A DNA stretch of 10,406 nt from an uncultured Persicitalea sp. (lineage in GTDB: Bacteria; Bacteroidota; Bacteroidia; Cytophagales; Spirosomataceae), in NCBI GenBank assembly GCA_950075905.1, contig CATMVR010000109.1, forward strand, positions 1 through 10,406. Direction: 5' to 3'. Under the pieces are notes generated by a model. That model did not search any database. It saw nothing but the letters and a program-made list of their open reading frames with translations, and was not told where the DNA came from. The first letter of the stretch is position 1. Each line of letters opens with the position of its first letter. This document shows, one piece after another, positions 7,703-10,406 of this stretch. The position numbers and the translations under genes were made by a program.

Positions 7703-8288
7703 GGGCTGGGATTGTATAGCGACGGTTGGAGGATTTCTCGATGCAGAGTACCCGGGTTCGTCGCAGTGGGCCCCGGATAAATTCTCTTTTTTGAAAAACG
7801 AAATTTACTCCCTCATTTAGGTGCAAAAGTGATTTTTTATTGACGTCGGCATCCGGCTCGTTGTAGCGCGCGAGCGCCTCCACCAGGTAGGCATCGCTGC
7901 CGGTAGATGCTTTGGGGTTGGCGGCGTAGCGGCAGAGGGGCAGCAGAATATCGGCCGGAAATACGTCTTCGTTCAGAACCGGACGGAGTAATTCCCGAAA
8001 GGCAGACTTCCACTCCGGGCCGTGGGGGGCCAGCTTTTTTCGGGTGGGCGTAGTGTATACTACATGGTGCGCTATCTCATGCAGATAAGTGATCAGAAAG
8101 CTATACGGATTGAGGTTGGCATTGACCGTTATGCGGGGGCGTTGCCGGGGCTTTTGGGTAAAATCGCCCAGCCGGGTGCGGCGGGGGCGTACGATGCGCA
8201 GCTCAAACTGATACTGCTCCCACAAAGTTACGCAGTAATCGGCCGCGGTGGCGGGCACAAAGGAGGCCAGGGCGTTGGGTTTTTCCAT
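7677..8288 (-). CDS. SprT-like zinc metalloprotease
   Basis: This 203-residue protein has the SprT-like zinc site: TYLHEIAHHVV gives ligands His70 and His74 with catalytic Glu71, and PHGPEWK supplies the probable third ligand His89. The 88-89/91-93 H-G-P-E-W pattern is characteristic of SprT/SPRTN-like proteins. There is no signal peptide or membrane helix, so it should be cytoplasmic. The C-terminal 60 residues are basic with two cysteines and resemble the nucleic-acid-binding end of some relatives. The substrate of bacterial SprT-like proteins is mostly unknown; the eukaryotic relative SPRTN degrades DNA-crosslinked proteins. The start ATG (8286-8288) lies 10 bases after the T tract of a strong terminator, so transcription probably comes by read-through from the lipoprotein promoter. 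The end overlaps porU by 26 bases, which suggests translational coupling. Confidence 0.85.
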   Translation of the reverse strand: MEKPNALASFVPATAADYCVTLWEQYQFELRIVRPRRTRLGDFTQKPRQRPRITVNANLNPYSFLITYLHEIAHHVVYTTPTRKKLAPHGPEWKSAFRELLRPVLNEDVFPADILLPLCRYAANPKASTGSDAYLVEALARYNEPDADVNKKSLLHLNEGVNFVFQKREFIRGPLRRTRVLCIEKSSNRRYTIPAHALVEECV

Positions 8289-8294
8289 GGCACT

Positions 8295-8334
8295 AAATAA
8301 AAAAAGATAGCTCTATTTTCATAGAGCTATCTTT
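8295..8334 (-). terminator. Strong intrinsic terminator after the small lipoprotein gene
   Basis: AAAGATAGCTCTA and TAGAGCTATCTTT (8303-8315 and 8322-8334) form a perfect 13-bp stem with a 6-base loop. On the minus strand it is followed by a T tract (7 T including the stem end, then A, then TTT). It begins 21 bases after the lipoprotein stop and ends just before the SprT-like start codon. Confidence 0.9.
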
Positions 8335-8355
8335 GGGTTTCGTCGTTGTAATTTC

Positions 8356-8529
8356 TTACAAAGAATCAACAGCCATCGTGTCAACAACCATGGTGTCAAC
8401 AGACATCATAGTGTCAGCTTCCATGCTCATAGTAGTAGAGTCAACGGCAGCTTCTTCTGAAGGCTTGCTAGTGCATGAAGCGAAAGCGATCATACCAGCA
8501 ACGAATGCGAATGCGATGAATTTTTTCAT
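8356..8529 (-). CDS. Small lipoprotein with acidic V-D-T-M repeat tail
   Basis: This is a 57-residue protein of unknown function. Residues 1-18 (MKKFIAFAFVAGMIAFAS) are a lipoprotein signal ending in the lipobox F-A-S-C, with Cys19 as the acylation site. The mature part of about 39 residues is low complexity: S-E-E-A-A-V-D-S-T-T, then M-S-M-E-A-D-T-M-M-S, then repeats VDTM, VVDTM, AVDSL. It is acidic, rich in Met, Asp, Thr and Val, and has only one Lys after the Cys. Ala, Val and Thr codons are mostly T-ending (GCT, GTT, ACT), unlike the C/G-ending bias of neighbouring genes; this is a common sign of high expression. It has a near-consensus promoter and a perfect terminator, so it is probably an abundant short mRNA. 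Similar Thr/Val/Asp-tailed small lipoproteins are common in Cytophagales. It heads the transcription unit leading to the SprT-like gene and porU. Confidence 0.85.
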   Translation of the reverse strand: MKKFIAFAFVAGMIAFASCTSKPSEEAAVDSTTMSMEADTMMSVDTMVVDTMAVDSL

Positions 8530-8558
8530 TTCTTGGGTGTTTTTTAAGGTTTCGTGGA

Positions 8559-8588
8559 CAAAAGTACTACTAAATTTCGAATTGCAAA
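8559..8588 (-). promoter_or_regulatory. Promoter of the small lipoprotein gene
   Basis: On the minus strand, TTTG (8588-8585) is followed after 18 bases by TACTTTTG (8566-8559), an almost ideal Bacteroidota promoter. The start of transcription would be about 23 bases before the ATG. The leader is A-rich directly before the start (AAAAAACACCCAAGAA), which favours translation in this phylum. Confidence 0.8.
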
Positions 8589-8604
8589 GCTTTTGGGATT
8601 GTAT

Positions 8605-8635
8605 TTTTCTAAGAACTTAGAATTTCCTTAGAAAA
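8605..8635. repeat. Three-part inverted repeat upstream of the lipoprotein promoter
   Basis: TTTTCTAAG (8605-8613) can pair either with the adjacent CTTAGAA (8616-8622, 2-base gap) or with CTTAGAAAA (8627-8635), so the two pairings exclude each other. It lies 17 bases upstream of the -33 element of the lipoprotein promoter and about 50 bases after the stop of the GGGP synthase gene. No T tract follows on the minus strand. It may be an operator or an mRNA 3'-end structure; nothing in the sequence decides between them. Confidence 0.45.
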
Positions 8636-8687
8636 TAATGCAGAAGCTTAGTTTTGTACAATGCTCATCGAGACATCAAGAAAATAT

Positions 8688-9438
8688 TCAGATCGCTTTT
8701 AAAGATTTTTGGTTGAAAGCTTTTACGCATTGTGCTATTTCGGGAAGCAGCCCCACATTGTGCTCAATTCCGTTCCCGATCACAATAACGTCGGCACCGG
8801 CTTCCAGAGCCGTGTAGGCTTTTTCGCCAGTGTTGATTCCGCCTCCCACGATCAGAGGTACTTCGGTGGCTTCGCGCACAGCCGAAATGACAGAAGCCGG
8901 CACGGGGCGCTGCGCACCACTGCCCGCGTCGAGGTACATCAGGCGCAGGCCAAGCATTTCGCCGGCCATGGCTGTGCAGGCTGCCACGCTTGGCTTGTCG
9001 TAAGGAATCGGTGGTGAGCTTGCCGCTTTCCACGAGCATATAGCCGGTAGGTAGTATTTCCAGATTGCTTTGACGAAGCAGCGGCGCGGCAATGACGTGC
9101 TGCCCGATCAGGAACTCCGGATTGCGCCCCGAAATAAGCGATAGTAGCAGGATGGCGTCGGCCGTGGGCACAATGTGCAGGCTATTGCCCGGAAAGAGAA
9201 TGGCAGGAATGCGGGTATGCGCATGAATGGCATCTACGAGCTGATCAATGGCGTAGCGGGTTACCAGGCTACCGCCGACAAAAAAAAAGTCGACGCCCCA
9301 CGCTTCTGCCTGCTCCAGAAACTGCGGGAATGTGGTGAAGTCGATCTTGTCGGGGTCCAGCAGGACGGCGAAAGACCTTTTCTGTTCTGCATACTTCTGC
9401 TGTAAAAGGGCCGCTATGGTATCTTTCCTGTTATGCAT
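8688..9438 (-). pseudogene. Geranylgeranylglyceryl phosphate synthase, disrupted by deletion/frameshift
   Basis: The family joins a polyprenyl diphosphate to glycerol-1-phosphate; group II members occur in Bacteroidota. The upstream frame (ATG at 9436-9438) gives about 143 good residues: FAVLLDPDKIDF, FFVGGSLVTRYAIDQLV, IPAILFPGN, then PTGYMLVESGKLTT. After that it becomes junk and stops at 8764. Another frame resumes exactly with PIPYDKPSVAACTAMAGEML, YLDAGSGA, VPLIVGGGINTGEKA and GADVIVIGNGIE, ending at 8688 (about 107 residues). The switch is at 9010-9021. Intact relatives have about 12 residues between the Lys and the P-I-P block (Y-M-S-N-T type); here 7 bases remain, which implies a loss of about 29 bases. 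Total length otherwise fits the usual 250-260. The start overlaps the previous gene by 8 bases. It is either a recent pseudogene or an assembly/sequencing error. Confidence 0.85.
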
Positions 9439-9832
9439 CCGTTTTTTTCTCTGCTTCGACAAAGTGAGTAAGTTGCTTGCGGGCCCAGCCTACGGCGAAA
9501 GTCCAGGCAAGGCCACGCAACGCTGTACCAACTGATAGCCCATCATCGGTACTCTTCGGCCGCGGCACGTCAGGCTTTACTGGCGCGGGGGTCAGAGGCT
9601 GTTCTTCGGTACCGTCTTCTGCCGGAAGCAGGGCATCCATGAGCAGGTATACCCCCGCTACTACGCCACCTATTACCAGGGCCTGCTTGCCGTAATGCGT
9701 GGCGTCGCCTTTTAATTCCTGCCATTGGGCGTCCATTTGCTGACGATAGCTTTCTACCGTTTCTTTCATTTGCTCCTTTTCTCGCGGAGTGTCTGATGAA
9801 AAAGGTTTGGTATGTCGGGTCAATAGGCTCAT
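9431..9832 (-). CDS. Hypothetical single-pass membrane protein with coiled coil
   Basis: I do not recognise a named family. The 133-residue reading begins MSLLTRHTKPF. A charged, probably coiled-coil stretch follows (EKEQMKETVESYRQQMDAQWQELK). Then come a transmembrane helix (ALVIGGVVAGVYLLMDALL), a Pro/acid-rich linker, and an amphipathic segment (TALRGLAWTFAVGWARKQL) before an acidic/basic tail. Size and layout are like the small membrane proteins found beside YqjE/holin-X genes, but that is only context. I prefer the ATG at 9830-9832; an in-frame GTG at 9853 would add seven residues. The stop overlaps the GGGP synthase start by 8 bases (ATGCATAA), implying coupled translation. A promoter -7 box lies just upstream. 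Confidence 0.75.
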   Translation of the reverse strand: MSLLTRHTKPFSSDTPREKEQMKETVESYRQQMDAQWQELKGDATHYGKQALVIGGVVAGVYLLMDALLPAEDGTEEQPLTPAPVKPDVPRPKSTDDGLSVGTALRGLAWTFAVGWARKQLTHFVEAEKKTDA

Positions 9833-9876
9833 AGTTTTCCGGAAAAGCCGCACGGGCCTGCTTTGCTAAAATTATC

Positions 9877-9884
9877 CAAAAGTA
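9877..9884 (-). promoter_or_regulatory. Probable -7 promoter element before the coiled-coil membrane protein gene
   Basis: The minus strand reads TACTTTTG, an exact TAnnTTTG match, in the 89-base gap after the holin-X-like gene and about 45 bases before the preferred ATG at 9832. No clear -33 TTTG is present at normal spacing. It could give the 9832 gene and the GGGP synthase gene their own transcript. Confidence 0.45.
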
Positions 9885-9921
9885 ATGAAATGCCCGTAAA
9901 CGTTTTCTGTCGACGGGGAAT

Positions 9922-10269
9922 TTAAGGGTTGCCAGCCTGCTTTTCTTCCGCCATTTTGGCGAGCAATACCCGCAAGATAGACAACCAGCGGGGGCGAAAC
10001 AAAAACCACAGCAGAGCAAGGATCATAAAAAACCCCAGTACAATCAGATAGCCCGCGTATCGGCTTTCTAGCCAGACATTAAGGCCAACGGCTAACAGGA
10101 TAATAGCCAGTATACCCATGACAAACAGCAAAAAAGCACCCACGCTAAGGTAGATGAGTTTGAGAATGAGCTGCTCAATCCGGTCGCGCTGTTCCAGCTG
10201 GAACAGTTCGATGCGGGTTTCCAGGTACCGAAGGAGGGTTGCTCTGATTTCTTCAAGTTGTCGAAACAT
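9922..10269 (-). CDS. Phage-holin-X/YqjE-like small membrane protein
   Basis: The 115-residue protein starts with an amphipathic charged helix (RATLLRYLETRIELFQLEQRDRIEQL). Two transmembrane helices follow (about residues 38-67, SVGAFLLFVMGILAIILLAVG, and about 73-92, YLIVLGFFMILALLWFLF), then a short basic tail. This is the layout of the Act_Hol_E/YqjE group, often labelled phage holin family protein. These are chromosomal genes, linked in E. coli to the YqjD/YqjE/YqjK membrane and ribosome-associated set, and the label does not imply a prophage; no phage genes are near. Function is unproven. The start is the ATG at 10267-10269, 76 bases after the previous gene's stop. That gap contains two hairpins. 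Confidence 0.75.
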   Translation of the reverse strand: MFRQLEEIRATLLRYLETRIELFQLEQRDRIEQLILKLIYLSVGAFLLFVMGILAIILLAVGLNVWLESRYAGYLIVLGFFMILALLWFLFRPRWLSILRVLLAKMAEEKQAGNP

Positions 10270-10293
10270 GGCAATCAGATGTTAGGAGGGTGG

Positions 10294-10338
10294 GGCCCGA
10301 AGCTCAGCGCTTCGGGCCGGGTGCCGAATTGCTTCGGC
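10294..10338. repeat. Tandem GC-rich hairpins before the holin-X-like gene
   Basis: GGCCCGAAGC (10294-10303) pairs perfectly with GCTTCGGGCC (10309-10318), loop 5. GCCGAA (10323-10328) pairs with TTCGGC (10333-10338), loop 4. They fill most of the 76-base gap between the partial gene at the right edge and the holin-X-like start. No T tract follows, so they look more like an mRNA-stabilising or partial-attenuation structure than a standard terminator. Confidence 0.6.
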
Positions 10339-10345
10339 GGTGGGG

Positions 10346-10406
10346 TTAGTCTACCAGCAGACCCAGCAGACCGGAGATCACAGCCACGATCAGTCCGAAG
10401 AGCAGG
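10346..10406 (-). CDS. C-terminal end of an unidentified small membrane protein (runs off right edge)
   Basis: The last 19 residues are LLFGLIVAVISGLLGLLVD followed by TAA at 10346-10348. The segment is a hydrophobic, Gly/Leu-rich helix ending in a single acidic residue, so the protein probably ends in a membrane helix. It is co-directional with the holin-X-like gene, in the place where YtxH- or YqjD-like small membrane proteins are often found. Too little is present to name it. Confidence 0.55.
   Translation of the reverse strand, partial: LLFGLIVAVISGLLGLLVD

Noticed and set aside
8333..8620. Plus-strand 95-codon frame across the lipoprotein gene
   Set aside because: The minus strand has a lipoprotein signal, promoter and terminator all in register. 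The plus frame is antisense to it and has no start signals.
8649..8656. Plus-strand TAGTTTTG resembling a -7 promoter box
   Set aside because: It has no -33 partner and no plus-strand gene downstream; it would only read antisense into the synthase gene.
9439..9462. Earlier start for the GGGP synthase adding eight residues
   Set aside because: It would overlap the previous gene by 32 bases with a Lys/Arg-rich extension. The ATG at 9438 gives the usual 8-base stop/start overlap.
9922..10269. Prophage signal from the holin-like protein
   Set aside because: The holin-X/YqjE group is common on chromosomes, and no lysin, structural or integrase gene is nearby.

Overview
The window looks like a chromosomal segment from a Bacteroidota bacterium, probably of the Cytophagales. 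The evidence is the type IX secretion pair PorU/PorV, promoters matching the Bacteroidota consensus (TTTG, about 19 bases, TAnnTTTG), A-rich leaders in place of Shine-Dalgarno sites, a bacterial geranylgeranylglyceryl phosphate synthase, and a small low-complexity lipoprotein. The genus call is inference. I see no mobile element, phage integrase, CRISPR array, tRNA or rRNA.

Left part (1-2900). The N-terminal half of adenylosuccinate lyase (purB) runs off the left edge on the minus strand. A GlpF-type aquaglyceroporin is divergent from it on the plus strand. The aquaporin converges with an M16-family peptidase homologue that has lost the HxxEH zinc site. A perfect 10-bp hairpin lies at their convergent ends.

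Centre (2917-8529). All genes here are on the minus strand. Transcription order is: a 57-residue lipoprotein with a strong promoter and a strong terminator; a SprT-like zinc protease whose start lies just beyond that terminator; porU, overlapping the SprT-like gene by 26 bases; then porV with its own promoter and intrinsic terminator, followed immediately by the M16 homologue. PorU and PorV belong to the cell-surface attachment complex of the type IX secretion system: PorV shuttles cargo and PorU removes the C-terminal sorting domain. The PorU copy here has proline where the catalytic histidine of the C25 peptidase family is expected, while the catalytic cysteine is present.

Right part (8688-10406). 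A second minus-strand cluster contains the end of an unidentified small membrane protein, a two-helix holin-X/YqjE-like membrane protein, a one-helix coiled-coil membrane protein, and a geranylgeranylglyceryl phosphate synthase gene. The last is broken by an apparent deletion of about 29 bases with a frameshift. The cluster combines membrane-associated proteins with a polyprenyl-glycerol lipid enzyme.

I do not see a clearly new multi-gene system. The best leads are the PorU His-to-Pro change, the disrupted lipid synthase, the repeat-tailed lipoprotein at the head of the porU transcription unit, and two terminators placed 10-16 bases before the next start codon.
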